From the NCBI GenBank assembly GCA_947371775.1, contig CANBQX010000006.1, forward strand, positions 1 to 27,526: 27,526 bases of DNA, given 5' to 3'. Origin of the DNA: Comamonadaceae bacterium (GTDB taxonomy: Bacteria > Pseudomonadota > Gammaproteobacteria > Burkholderiales > Burkholderiaceae_C). Below, piece after piece: positions 15,543 to 23,314 of the stretch. The stretch's first letter is position 1; the number at the start of each line of letters is the position of its first letter. A model generated the notes under the pieces. It was not told where the DNA came from, ran no database searches, and worked only from the letters and a program-made list of their open reading frames with translations. Both the position numbers and the translations under genes were made by a program.

Positions 15543-16919
15543 TTAGTCGGTCTCTGCCAGTGCGTCGCCCAAGGCATTGATCAGGCGGTCGATTTCCGCC
15601 TTTTCGATGATGAAGGGCGGCGCCAACTGAATCGTGTCGCCGCCGTAGCGCACATAAAAACCTTTTTCCAGACAGCGCATGGCCACCTGGAACGGGCGCT
15701 TGGCAGGCTCGCCGGGCACGGGATTGAGCGTGACGCCAGCGGCCAAGCCGTAGTTGCGGATATCGGTAATGTGTTTAGAGCCCTTGAGGCTGTGCACCGC
15801 GTTCTCAAAGTAGGCGGCCATGCTGGCAGAGCGCTCAATCATGTTTTCGTTGACCAGCACGTCCAACGCTGCGATGCCAGCCGCGCACGCCACGGGGTGC
15901 GCGGAGTAGGTGTAGCCATGGGCAAATTCGAGCATGTAGTCCGGGCCGCCTGCCGCCAGGAAGGTGTCGTAAATTTCCTTTTTGGCCACGACGGCACCCA
16001 GGGGCTGTGCCCCGTTGGTGACTTGCTTGGCGATGTTCATGATGTCCGGGGTCACGCCAAAGGCGGCGGCACCGGTGTAAGCGCCCATGCGACCAAAGCC
16101 AGTGATGACCTCGTCAAAAATCAACAAAATATTGTTGGCGGTGCAAATCTCACGCAAGCGCTGCAAATAGCCCACCGGCGGCACCACCACACCGCCGGAG
16201 CCCGACATGGGCTCGACGATGACGGCCGCGATATTGGACGCGTCGTGCAGGGTGATCAGGCGCAGCAGTTCGTCGGCCAACTCCACACCGTTGGCTGGCA
16301 TGCCGCGCGAGTAGAAGTTGCTGGGCAACTGGGTGTGCGGCAGGTGGTCAGCCTCAATGCCTTGGCCAAACATTTTGCGGTTGGCGCCAATGCCGCCGAC
16401 CGAGATGCCGGCAAAGTTCACGCCGTGGTAGCCCTTTTCGCGCCCGATCAGGCGGGTTTTGGTGCCTTGACCTTTGGAGCGCCAGTAGGCGCGCGCCATC
16501 TTGAGCGCCGTGTCTGCACACTCCGAGCCTGACCCGGTAAAAAAGACGTGGTCCAAGCCATCCGGCGTGAGCGCGGTGATTTTGTTGGCCAGTTCAAACG
16601 ACAAAGGATGGCCGAATTGGAAGGCGGGGGAATATTCCAGCGTGCCGATTTGGCGGCTGACGGCTTCGGTGATCTCAGGACGTGCATGGCCCAGTCCACA
16701 GCACCACAGGCCCGACAGGCCATCCAAAATTTTGCGGCCATTGCTGTCGGTGTAATACGCTCCCTCAGCGCTGACCATCATGCGGGGATTGGCCTTGAAA
16801 TTGCGGTTGCCGGTGTAGGGCATCCAGTGCGCCTCCATCCAGGCCGCATCCATGGGAAAGCGGGACGTGGTGGTCACGGCGCCTTGGGTTTGGTGGGCGG
16901 CGGTTTCATGGGGTTTCAT
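15543..16919 (-). CDS. bauA: Beta-alanine/omega-amino acid:pyruvate transaminase
   Basis: This 458-residue class III PLP aminotransferase is predicted to move the amino group of beta-alanine (or another omega-amino acid) to pyruvate, giving malonate semialdehyde and alanine. BauA-type features are HWMPYTGNRNFKANPRM near 31-47, LDGLSGLWCCGLGHARPEI (about 65-83), the PLP-contacting D269-E270 in LIFDEVITGFGR, and Lys298 in NIAKQVTNGA, which would bind PLP. The ATG at 16919 has AAGGAG seven bases upstream; an in-frame TTG at 16934 overlaps that site and is unlikely. It is first in an operon with mmsA and divergent from a LysR regulator. Confidence 0.93.
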   Translation of the reverse strand: MKPHETAAHQTQGAVTTTSRFPMDAAWMEAHWMPYTGNRNFKANPRMMVSAEGAYYTDSNGRKILDGLSGLWCCGLGHARPEITEAVSRQIGTLEYSPAFQFGHPLSFELANKITALTPDGLDHVFFTGSGSECADTALKMARAYWRSKGQGTKTRLIGREKGYHGVNFAGISVGGIGANRKMFGQGIEADHLPHTQLPSNFYSRGMPANGVELADELLRLITLHDASNIAAVIVEPMSGSGGVVVPPVGYLQRLREICTANNILLIFDEVITGFGRMGAYTGAAAFGVTPDIMNIAKQVTNGAQPLGAVVAKKEIYDTFLAAGGPDYMLEFAHGYTYSAHPVACAAGIAALDVLVNENMIERSASMAAYFENAVHSLKGSKHITDIRNYGLAAGVTLNPVPGEPAKRPFQVAMRCLEKGFYVRYGGDTIQLAPPFIIEKAEIDRLINALGDALAETD

Positions 16920-16993
16920 GGCGGTCTCCTTCAAAAAGAGGGCACCGTCGCGGGATGCGGCGGGGGTAGCTGCGCATTCTGCGACCTTCTGTT

Positions 16994-17012
16994 ACTCTCA
17001 TAAAGTGAGAGT
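16994..17012. promoter_or_regulatory. Candidate LysR operator between bauA and its divergent regulator
   Basis: ACTCTCA (16994-17000) and TGAGAGT (17006-17012) form a perfect inverted repeat with a five-base spacer. It lies 23 bases before the LysR-type gene and 74 bases before the transaminase ATG, the usual place for a LysR recognition site serving both divergent genes. The symmetry is seen directly; binding is inferred. Confidence 0.6.
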
Positions 17013-17035
17013 TATCACTATTTATTTGCTCGATT

Positions 17036-18007
17036 ATGAAACTAAAGCCCCCAAGCCTGCCCAATGTTGCCCCGTCGCCCAGCCGGTCTGCCCTGGGCCA
17101 GTTCAGCGACATGGACTTGCGCTTGCTGCGGGTGTTTCGCGCAGTGGCCGACTGCGGCGGCATGGCGGCGGCGGAGCTGGAGCTCAATATCGGTACCTCC
17201 ACCGTGAGCCGCCACATCAAAGACCTGGAAACCCGCCTTGGCTTGGTGCTGTGCCGCCGGGGGCGTGCCGGTTTTGCGCTCACGCCCGAAGGGCAGCAGA
17301 TCTATGCCCAAACCAGCCAGTTGCTTGCCGCCACGGACGCCTTTCGCAGCAGCGTCGATGAAATCCACCAGCGCATGGGCGGGCAATTGCAAGTGGCGAT
17401 CTTTGACAAGACCGCCAGCAACCCGCAGGCCCACATTGCGTCGGCGATCGCCTTGTTCACCGACCGCGCGCCCGATGTCGGACTCAACCTGCATGTCTCC
17501 ACCCTCAACGGTATCGAGCGCGGGGTGCTTGATGGGCAGTTCCACATCGGCATCATCCCCGGCCACCGCACCTCTGATGCACTGCAGTACGCGCCGCTGT
17601 TCACGGAAAACATGCACCTGTATTGCGGCGCAGGCCACGCACTGTTTGGCGCGGACCACCGCACGCTGGATTGGGAGGCGGTTCGCTCACTGCCGTTTGC
17701 GGGGCTGGGCTACCACTCGCCCAATTTGCAAATGAGCCAGCGCTTGCAACTCACCCGCAAGGCCACCGGCTTTGACCAGGAGTCCATTGCCACGCTGATT
17801 TTGTCGGGGCGTTTTTTAGGCTTTTTGCCCGACCACTACGCCAAGAGCTTTGTGGCAGGCGGTCAGATGCAAGCCGTCAAACCCGATTTGTTTCAGTACG
17901 ACTGCGGATTTTTTGCGATCACGCGGCGCTCGCCGCAGGCTTCGCGCGCCACCCGCTCGTTTTTGGCTTGCTTAGAAGAGACCCACACCCCAAGCACTGC
18001 GGCCTGA
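17036..18007 (+). CDS. LysR-family transcriptional regulator, probably of the beta-alanine operon
   Basis: This 323-residue LysR-type regulator has an N-terminal winged helix-turn-helix (about 26-85: MDLRLLRVFRAVADCGGM, then SRHIKDLETRLGLVLCRR) and a periplasmic-binding-like effector domain (about 110-310). The 25 residues before the HTH are an unstructured Pro/Ser-rich extension; ATG 17111 is a shorter alternative start. No Shine-Dalgarno sequence is seen before 17036. It is divergent from the transaminase-mmsA pair with a symmetrical operator candidate between, so it probably controls that pair in response to an amine or semialdehyde. It ends one base before the convergent dadA stop. Confidence 0.88.
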   Translation: MKLKPPSLPNVAPSPSRSALGQFSDMDLRLLRVFRAVADCGGMAAAELELNIGTSTVSRHIKDLETRLGLVLCRRGRAGFALTPEGQQIYAQTSQLLAATDAFRSSVDEIHQRMGGQLQVAIFDKTASNPQAHIASAIALFTDRAPDVGLNLHVSTLNGIERGVLDGQFHIGIIPGHRTSDALQYAPLFTENMHLYCGAGHALFGADHRTLDWEAVRSLPFAGLGYHSPNLQMSQRLQLTRKATGFDQESIATLILSGRFLGFLPDHYAKSFVAGGQMQAVKPDLFQYDCGFFAITRRSPQASRATRSFLACLEETHTPSTAA

Positions 18008-18008
18008 A

Positions 18009-19346
18009 CTAGCCCCGGTACATGGCAAAAGCCATATCGGGCATGCGCCCGACCATGGCTTCGGCCAATGCTTTACCCGAGCCCGCACCGTGCGTCCAGC
18101 CCAGGGTGCCATGGCCTGCATTCACCCACAGGCCGCCCACTTTGGTTTGGCCGATGTAGGGAATGTTGGTGGGCGTGGCGGGACGCAGCCCGGTCCAGAA
18201 ATGGGGATTTCCGCCCTGTTCTTCGGTGCGGGTATCGCACATGCCGGGCCAGACCTCCTCCACCCGGCGCGCCAGCATGTGGCAGCGTGCACGCGCAAGC
18301 GGGCTGTCCAGCGTCAGGTCGTAGCCGCCCACCTCGATCGTGCCGGCCACACGGATTTTGTTGCCCAGTCGCGTGATGGCGATCTTTTTTGCATCATCAA
18401 TCGTGGACACCTGGGGCGCGTCTTCGGGCCGCAGGATGTCGAAGGTCGCGCTGTAGCCCTTGCCCGGGTAAATCGGCAAGTTCACACCCACGGTTCGCAG
18501 GAGAGCGGGGGTGTAGGAGCCGCAGGCCACCACCACCTGGTCAGCGCGCAAAACAGCCGTCGCCGACACTGATGCAGACGCCGATGCCGATGCCTGCGCG
18601 GACATGGGAAGAGCGCGCGCGCTGACCGATTGAACTTTGCCGCCCGAAACGTTGATGCGCTCAACTTGGTGGCCATAAAGAAATTGCACGCCCCGCTGCG
18701 CACACTGTTCGGCCAAGGCCTGGGTGAAAGCGCAGGCGTCGCCCGACTCATCGGAGGAGGTGTAAGTGCCGCCCACAATGCGAGAGCCGTAGCTTTTCAG
18801 GGACGGCTCGATGCGCAACAGCTCCTCGCGGCTGACGACTTTGCGGTCCACGCCGTACTTGCACATCAAGGCAGACGCCTGCGCCGCGGTGTCAAACGAA
18901 GCTTGGTCGCTGTAATAGTGGGCAATGCCGTTTTCCAGGCGTTGAAATTCAATGCCGGTGGCCGCAATCACTTCTTTGAGCGCGGTGTGACTGTAAGCCC
19001 CCAAGGCCACGAGCTGCTGCACATTGCGTTCAAACGCGGCGTCGTTGCAATTGGCCAGAAACTGCAAACCCCATGCGTACTGGCGCCAACCCTCGCCAAA
19101 CGGGTTTTGCGGGCGAAACAACAAGGGCGCCTCTTTGCTCAGCATCCATTTCAAGGCCTTGAGCGGCGCCTGGGCGTTGGCCCATGGCTCGCAAAAGCTG
19201 ACCGAGATTTGCCCTGCGTTCGCAAAACTGGTCTCCAGCGCGGCGCCGCTTTGGCGCTCAATCACCGTGACCTGGTGTCCGCGCTCAGCCAAATGCCAGG
19301 CGGTGCTGATGCCGATGATGCCGGCGCCCAATACGATAGTGTTCAT
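18009..19346 (-). CDS. dadA: D-amino acid dehydrogenase (DadA family)
   Basis: This 445-residue FAD-dependent oxidoreductase would deaminate D-amino acids oxidatively, feeding electrons to the respiratory chain at the inner membrane. It begins with the dinucleotide-binding motif VLGAGIIGISTAWHLAERGH (GxGxxG at 7-12) followed by an acidic end of strand 2 (VIERQ). The DadA-type segments ALETSFANAGQISVSFCEPWA, TYTSSDESGDACAFTQALA and the C-terminal GLWVNAGHGTLGWTHGAGSGK are present. An Ala/Ser low-complexity insert (about 246-262) makes it slightly longer than E. coli DadA. ATG 19346 places the FAD motif right at the N-terminus; an upstream in-frame start at 19391 is less likely. It is divergent from a TetR gene and convergent with the LysR gene. 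Confidence 0.9.
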   Translation of the reverse strand: MNTIVLGAGIIGISTAWHLAERGHQVTVIERQSGAALETSFANAGQISVSFCEPWANAQAPLKALKWMLSKEAPLLFRPQNPFGEGWRQYAWGLQFLANCNDAAFERNVQQLVALGAYSHTALKEVIAATGIEFQRLENGIAHYYSDQASFDTAAQASALMCKYGVDRKVVSREELLRIEPSLKSYGSRIVGGTYTSSDESGDACAFTQALAEQCAQRGVQFLYGHQVERINVSGGKVQSVSARALPMSAQASASASASVSATAVLRADQVVVACGSYTPALLRTVGVNLPIYPGKGYSATFDILRPEDAPQVSTIDDAKKIAITRLGNKIRVAGTIEVGGYDLTLDSPLARARCHMLARRVEEVWPGMCDTRTEEQGGNPHFWTGLRPATPTNIPYIGQTKVGGLWVNAGHGTLGWTHGAGSGKALAEAMVGRMPDMAFAMYRG

Positions 19347-19425
19347 GGTTCCAAGTGTGCCTGTTCTGCCAGTCGGCGTATCCGGGTTCACATAAATACT
19401 GCGTAGTCACAAATTGGCCTTGCTC

Positions 19426-19453
19426 TTTACAGCGAGACGCTGGCGGCTAGAAT
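19426..19453 (+). promoter_or_regulatory. Predicted sigma-70 promoter of the TetR gene
   Basis: TTTACA (19426-19431) and TAGAAT (19448-19453) are separated by 16 bases and fit -35 and -10 boxes. The -10 ends six bases before the ATG at 19460, so transcription would begin at or next to the start codon. No Shine-Dalgarno sequence is present, which agrees with a leaderless message. Confidence 0.5.
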
Positions 19454-19459
19454 TTAGCC

Positions 19460-20074
19460 ATGAGCTCCACCGCCACCGCCAAAGTTTCGTTCAAGACCCA
19501 AATGCTGCAGGCGCGCGAAGACGCCATCATCCGCACGGCCAGCCGCTTGTTGGCTGACAAGGGCTTTGAGGCCATGACAGTGGACGAAGTCGCTGCCAGC
19601 GTGGGTATCGCCAAAGCCAGCCTGTACAAGCATTTCTCCAGCAAAGAAGACCTGGCCGCCGCTGCCATGGTGCGTGTGATGCAACGCGCGCAAAACTACC
19701 TGAAGAGTTTGCCGCCCGCGCCGCCCATGGAGCAGCTGCGCACGGTGGCGCGCTGGACCATGGAACTCAACCTGCGGGGCGAGATGCCCTCGCTGCCCAG
19801 CCAAAACTCCACTCTGCGCGCTAAGCTCATGGCGGACATGGCCTACATGGACGGCCTGATTGAAGTCAGCGACCGCCTGGGCGCGTGGATTGAGGCGGCG
19901 CAGGCCCAAGGCCTGATCAACCGCTCGCTGCCTGCGATTGCGGTGCTCTACACCCTTTATGCCCGCGCCTGCGACCCTGTGCTGGAGTTCCTGCGCATGG
20001 GCGGACAGCACGACGATGCACAAATCATCGACATGGTGATCAGCAGCTGCTTTGAAGGCCTGGCAGCGCGCTGA
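19460..20074 (+). CDS. TetR/AcrR-family transcriptional regulator
   Basis: This 204-residue regulator has an N-terminal TetR helix-turn-helix (about 18-65), including ASRLLADKGFEAMTVDEVA, and then SVGIAKASLYKHFSSKEDL, the classic recognition helix. The C-terminal ligand domain (about 75-200) is not diagnostic. It is divergent from dadA across a 113-base gap and might repress it or itself, but no palindromic site was found in the gap that would prove this. The predicted promoter lies so close to the ATG that the message may be leaderless. Confidence 0.88.
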   Translation: MSSTATAKVSFKTQMLQAREDAIIRTASRLLADKGFEAMTVDEVAASVGIAKASLYKHFSSKEDLAAAAMVRVMQRAQNYLKSLPPAPPMEQLRTVARWTMELNLRGEMPSLPSQNSTLRAKLMADMAYMDGLIEVSDRLGAWIEAAQAQGLINRSLPAIAVLYTLYARACDPVLEFLRMGGQHDDAQIIDMVISSCFEGLAAR

Positions 20075-20090
20075 GCGGCGCGCACCCGGT

Positions 20091-20894
20091 TTAGATCTCG
20101 ATGCATTCGGCCGGCCGAAAAGCCGCTTGTTCATTTTTGCGCGCATAGCCCAGGGGATTGGCCACCACGCGGCACGTCTGGTGCACATAGTCCAGCGGCG
20201 TGTGCAAGTGGCCGTGCAACCACAGCTGTGCATGGGCGAGCAAGTCGTCTAAATTATTGCAAAAGCCGGCCGTTCCCGGCACCAGGCCGTAGCGTGGATC
20301 AGCACTGCGCAAGCTCGGTGCGAAATGGGTGACCACCACCGTGCTGCCCTCAAACGGCGTAGCCAGCGCTTGGCGCAACCAGTCTTGGCACAGCAGGGCC
20401 TGCGCGCGCAACTCGGGCGCCAGAAAGGGCCCACCGTGGCGGGTGGCCAGGGCTTTTTTCAAATAGAAGTTGGCGGCGCGAAAGGCCTTGTCACGGTTCT
20501 TGAGCGCATCAAAATCGGTCCACAACGTGGTTCCCACCAGCCGTACCGGTCGGCCTTGTTGGTCCTGCCAAGGGCCTTGCAGCACTTCGCGCTCCAACCA
20601 TGTGATGCCTAAGCGTTCGCAGGTGGCGCGGAGCCGTTCGTGCGTGGCGTCGAAGTCCAAACCGTCGTACTCGTGGTTGCCCGGCACAAACACCACCGGT
20701 GTGGGCCAAGCCAGCAAGGGTGAAAAACGGGCCAGACCAAAGTCGCTGTCGCTGAGCTGCGAGCCGGTCTGGTACGAACCTATGTCGCCAGCCAGCACCA
20801 GCAGGTCGGCGCCGGGGGCCGGATAAGGCGCATGCGGGGGCTGCAAATGCGGCTGGCTTTCCAGATGCAGGTCCGACAGGAGTTGAATTTTCAC
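20091..20894 (-). CDS. Calcineurin-like metallophosphoesterase
   Basis: This 267-residue enzyme has the full set of metallophosphoesterase motifs: DLH (D8, H10), GD (D37), GNHE (72-75), a later TH (H190) and GHLH (228-231), which together bind two metal ions. The substrate cannot be told; the family includes phosphatases and cyclic nucleotide or nucleotide hydrolases. The start is GTG at 20894, overlapping the stop of the upstream LysR gene as GTGA, with GGAG just upstream. Translation is therefore probably coupled to that regulator. It is convergent with the TetR gene, 16 bases away. Confidence 0.88.
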   Translation of the reverse strand: MKIQLLSDLHLESQPHLQPPHAPYPAPGADLLVLAGDIGSYQTGSQLSDSDFGLARFSPLLAWPTPVVFVPGNHEYDGLDFDATHERLRATCERLGITWLEREVLQGPWQDQQGRPVRLVGTTLWTDFDALKNRDKAFRAANFYLKKALATRHGGPFLAPELRAQALLCQDWLRQALATPFEGSTVVVTHFAPSLRSADPRYGLVPGTAGFCNNLDDLLAHAQLWLHGHLHTPLDYVHQTCRVVANPLGYARKNEQAAFRPAECIEI

Positions 20895-21874
20895 AAGTGC
20901 TCCTGCGATGGGCGCGGCGCAAAGGCCTGCACCGCCGCTGCCTGCACCTGCGCACGCAGCCAGACATGGGCGTCGTCTTGCGCGTGGCGGCGGCTCCAGA
21001 GTGCGTCCACCTGAATCGGGGGTACCTCAAAAGGCAACTCCCGCACCACCAACTGCGCCTCAAAGCCCGTGACGTTCAAGAAATGGCGTGGCAAGACCGT
21101 CAGCAAGTCGGACTGCGCCACCACCTTCACCGTGGTGAAAAACTGGTTCACCGTGAGCATCACCCGTCGGCTGCGGTTGAGATGGGCCAAGGCTTCGTCA
21201 ATCAAGCCAAAGGCCCGGCCCGAAAAACTCACCAACATATGCTGCGCATGGCAATAGGCGTCCAAGGTGAGGGGGCTCTCAGCCAAGGGATGGCCATGGC
21301 GCATGACACAGACATAGTCGCTGGCAAACAGGCGCTGGTGAAAAAAAGCAGGACTCACACCTGCTTTGGCTTGCGTGTCCAAGTCCGCAATCACAGCCGG
21401 AAAGTGCCCAATGGCCAGATCCGCCAAACCGTCTTCCAGCAGGCGGCGCGGGTCGCGCGTGGTCAAAGGGGCGGTGCGCAAGGACACGCCGGGCGCTTGT
21501 TGGCTCAGGGTGGTGACCAGGCCCACCATCAGCTCGGCAGCGGTGGCGTCCGCCATGGTCAGCACAAAGCTGTTTTGGGCCGTTGCGGGCACAAACAAGC
21601 GGGGCGCCAGCGTGGTTTGCAAGTGCTGCAAGGTCGCCCGTATCTCGGGCCAGAGCTCCAGCGCCTTGGGCGTGGGCTGCAGGCTGCGGCCCTGGCGCAC
21701 CAGCACCTCGTCGCCCAGCGCCTGGCGCAGGCGGCGCAAGGCGTTGCTGACCGCAGGCTGGGTCAAGGCCAGCTCCTGGGCGGCACGCGTCAGGTTGCGC
21801 TCGGCCATCACCACATCAAACACTTTGAGCAGGTTGAGGTCAAACGTCCGCAAATTCAGGGCAGAAGCAGGCAT
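20891..21874 (-). CDS. LysR-family transcriptional regulator
   Basis: This 327-residue LysR-type protein has an N-terminal HTH (about 8-67: FDLNLLKVFDVVMAERNLTR, then TQPAVSNALRRLRQALGDEV) and a substrate-binding-like domain (about 95-300). The segment DEVLVRQGRSLQPTPKALEL is typical of the NodD/LeuO-like branch. The ATG at 21874 is followed by a normal family N-terminus. The upstream gap carries a symmetrical operator candidate (21883-21906), consistent with autoregulation and possibly control of the divergent small membrane protein. It is coupled to the metallophosphoesterase gene through a four-base overlap. Confidence 0.9.
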   Translation of the reverse strand: MPASALNLRTFDLNLLKVFDVVMAERNLTRAAQELALTQPAVSNALRRLRQALGDEVLVRQGRSLQPTPKALELWPEIRATLQHLQTTLAPRLFVPATAQNSFVLTMADATAAELMVGLVTTLSQQAPGVSLRTAPLTTRDPRRLLEDGLADLAIGHFPAVIADLDTQAKAGVSPAFFHQRLFASDYVCVMRHGHPLAESPLTLDAYCHAQHMLVSFSGRAFGLIDEALAHLNRSRRVMLTVNQFFTTVKVVAQSDLLTVLPRHFLNVTGFEAQLVVRELPFEVPPIQVDALWSRRHAQDDAHVWLRAQVQAAAVQAFAPRPSQEHL

Positions 21875-21882
21875 ATATAAAT

Positions 21883-21906
21883 TTTGTGAATACTAATCAT
21901 CACAAA
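21883..21906. promoter_or_regulatory. Candidate operator of the LysR gene
   Basis: TTTGTGA (21883-21889) and TCACAAA (21900-21906) are perfect inverted repeats separated by ten bases. The left end is nine bases from the LysR start codon, and the element sits in the divergent gap with the 125-residue membrane-protein gene. The geometry suits a dimeric or tetrameric regulator such as LysR; which protein binds is inferred. Confidence 0.5.
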
Positions 21907-21953
21907 TCAAAAGTAGACCGATACTAGTATTAACCCTAGTATCGCGGCATTGT

Positions 21954-21975
21954 GAAAGGGAAACCTTTCTTTTTT
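21954..21975 (+). terminator. Leader hairpin with T run (possible attenuator)
   Basis: GAAAGG (21954-21959) and CCTTTC (21964-21969) enclose a GAAA tetraloop, a stable GNRA type, and are followed by six T (21970-21975). This intrinsic-terminator shape lies 23 bases before the ATG of the small membrane protein on the same strand, with no gene upstream in that direction within the gap. It could attenuate the leader. The stem is short, so the effect may be weak. Confidence 0.4.
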
Positions 21976-21998
21976 GTTGTGTTTTTCAGGAGTTCACC

Positions 21999-22376
21999 AT
22001 GCGCCGTTTTGCAGGTTTTGATTTTTCCCGCGCTGCCAAAGCCACCCCTACCGTTCGCAGCGAAGCGTCCAAAACGCTGGCCGGCATTTTGTTGTCTGCC
22101 GTACTGGCTTCCCTGATGGTCGTGGCAGACCAAGTGATTGAAAACTGGGCCGACGGCCACTTGCTGCTGGGCTGGGTTGCGCTGTGGAGTCTGGTGTTTG
22201 CCGGATTGGCTTTTTGCGTTCGTCCCCTGCGCCGCGCCAGCACGGCATTGGCCAACGCGGTCGACGCCTGGGCCCAGCGCTCGGCCCAAGCGCGTGAAGA
22301 AGCCCGCCTGTGGGACTATGCCCGCCAAGACGCCCGCGTCATGGACGAACTGCGCGCCGCCGAAGCGCGCGGCTGA
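21999..22376 (+). CDS. Small two-helix membrane protein of unknown function
   Basis: This 125-residue protein has two predicted membrane helices (about 26-44 and 56-74), with a basic N-terminus (MRRFAGFDFSRAAK) and a long, charged, Ala/Arg-rich amphipathic C-terminal helix (about 78-125) likely in the cytoplasm. I do not recognise a family. The ribosome-binding site AGGAG (21988-21992) is well placed, and the codon use is like its neighbours, so it is a real gene. It is divergent from a LysR regulator, has a hairpin and repeated CTAGTAT elements in its leader, and converges with the KirBac gene seven bases away. Confidence 0.8.
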   Translation: MRRFAGFDFSRAAKATPTVRSEASKTLAGILLSAVLASLMVVADQVIENWADGHLLLGWVALWSLVFAGLAFCVRPLRRASTALANAVDAWAQRSAQAREEARLWDYARQDARVMDELRAAEARG

Positions 22377-22383
22377 TTGAGCC

Positions 22384-23304
22384 TCAATGCGCAGGCCCGT
22401 CAGCGCTGTCGGGCTCCGTGTCGCTGATTTTGCGCATGTCGGCAACAGCGTGGTGGGTGCTCAGGCCCGTGACCGCATCAGCGTAACGGTGGTCTAAAGC
22501 GACGTCTGCCGCGGTGTAGGCCTGTGCTGAATAGATCTGCGCGCTGAGCGACGGGTCGCGAGCCGTCACACTCAACATGAAGCGCATTTGTGATGCCAGC
22601 AGCTCTTGTTTGTTTGCCGTCAGGAGCAATTGCAGGGGACTGTCTTGCGTCACCTCGTGTATGACCAACCAAGTCAACGGGAAAAACGCCATATTGGTGA
22701 GTTGTAGCTTGAGATCGACCACATAACGGATGACTTGCCCGTTGGGCTCGGTCTCGCTCACGACGGTGGTGAGGCGGGCCTCGGCGTCGGTGAGCGCATA
22801 CATCCGCCCGTTTCCAATTCGAATCATCAAACGCGTGCGCCCGCCACTGCGGGTAACCACGGCTTTTTCGGCAAACAAAATTTTGGCCTGCGGTTTGGAG
22901 AAGCGCACAAACACCAGGCCGGTCATGGTGGCAGTGAGCAACATGCCAATAAAAATCTCGACGGTAGACACCACATGCGCATACAAGCCGACCGGTGCCA
23001 TATTGCCGTAGCCCACGGTGGCCAGTGTTTCAATACTGAAGAAAAAAGCGTCCGCCAACGAGCCGGATGGCAGGTTGTTGACTGAGCCAGGCACCGCAAA
23101 GTACAGCAACGCGAAAACCAAGTTGATGAACAGGTATACCGCCGTCACGCCCCCGAAGAATTGCGGCCATGAAATCGTCAGCGCCAAGTGGTAGGGGTCG
23201 CGAATATCAAACTCCGACACCCCTATTTTTTCCAATTTGAATGCGCCATTGCTCTGCGCGTTGCTACCCAAGTTTTGCACGGTTCTGATCTTGGTTTTGT
23301 GCAT
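22384..23304 (-). CDS. Inward-rectifier potassium channel (KirBac family)
   Basis: This 306-residue channel has a short amphipathic slide helix (about 36-48), an outer helix (50-72), a pore loop with the potassium filter TVGYG (96-100) and an inner helix (110-134). A cytoplasmic immunoglobulin-like Kir domain follows (about 140-290), with the family segments RIGNGRMYALTDAEARL and HEVTQDSPLQ. The filter is followed by NMAP instead of the more frequent DMYP. It would pass K+ across the inner membrane. The ATG has an excellent ribosome-binding site (AAGGAGG) made partly by the stop of the upstream MATE gene (TAAGGAGG), so the two are co-transcribed and possibly coupled. Confidence 0.93.
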   Translation of the reverse strand: MHKTKIRTVQNLGSNAQSNGAFKLEKIGVSEFDIRDPYHLALTISWPQFFGGVTAVYLFINLVFALLYFAVPGSVNNLPSGSLADAFFFSIETLATVGYGNMAPVGLYAHVVSTVEIFIGMLLTATMTGLVFVRFSKPQAKILFAEKAVVTRSGGRTRLMIRIGNGRMYALTDAEARLTTVVSETEPNGQVIRYVVDLKLQLTNMAFFPLTWLVIHEVTQDSPLQLLLTANKQELLASQMRFMLSVTARDPSLSAQIYSAQAYTAADVALDHRYADAVTGLSTHHAVADMRKISDTEPDSADGPAH

Positions 23305-23314
23305 AGCTGCCTCC

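Noticed and set aside
18562..18612. Short tandem repeats in dadA as a CRISPR-like array
   Set aside because: Units are six bases, in frame, and encode a low-complexity Ala/Ser stretch; there are no spacers.
22376..22388. ATTGAG-C-CTCAAT inverted repeat between two convergent stops
   Set aside because: A 6-base stem with a single-base loop cannot fold as a hairpin without opening; it has no T run and may be chance.
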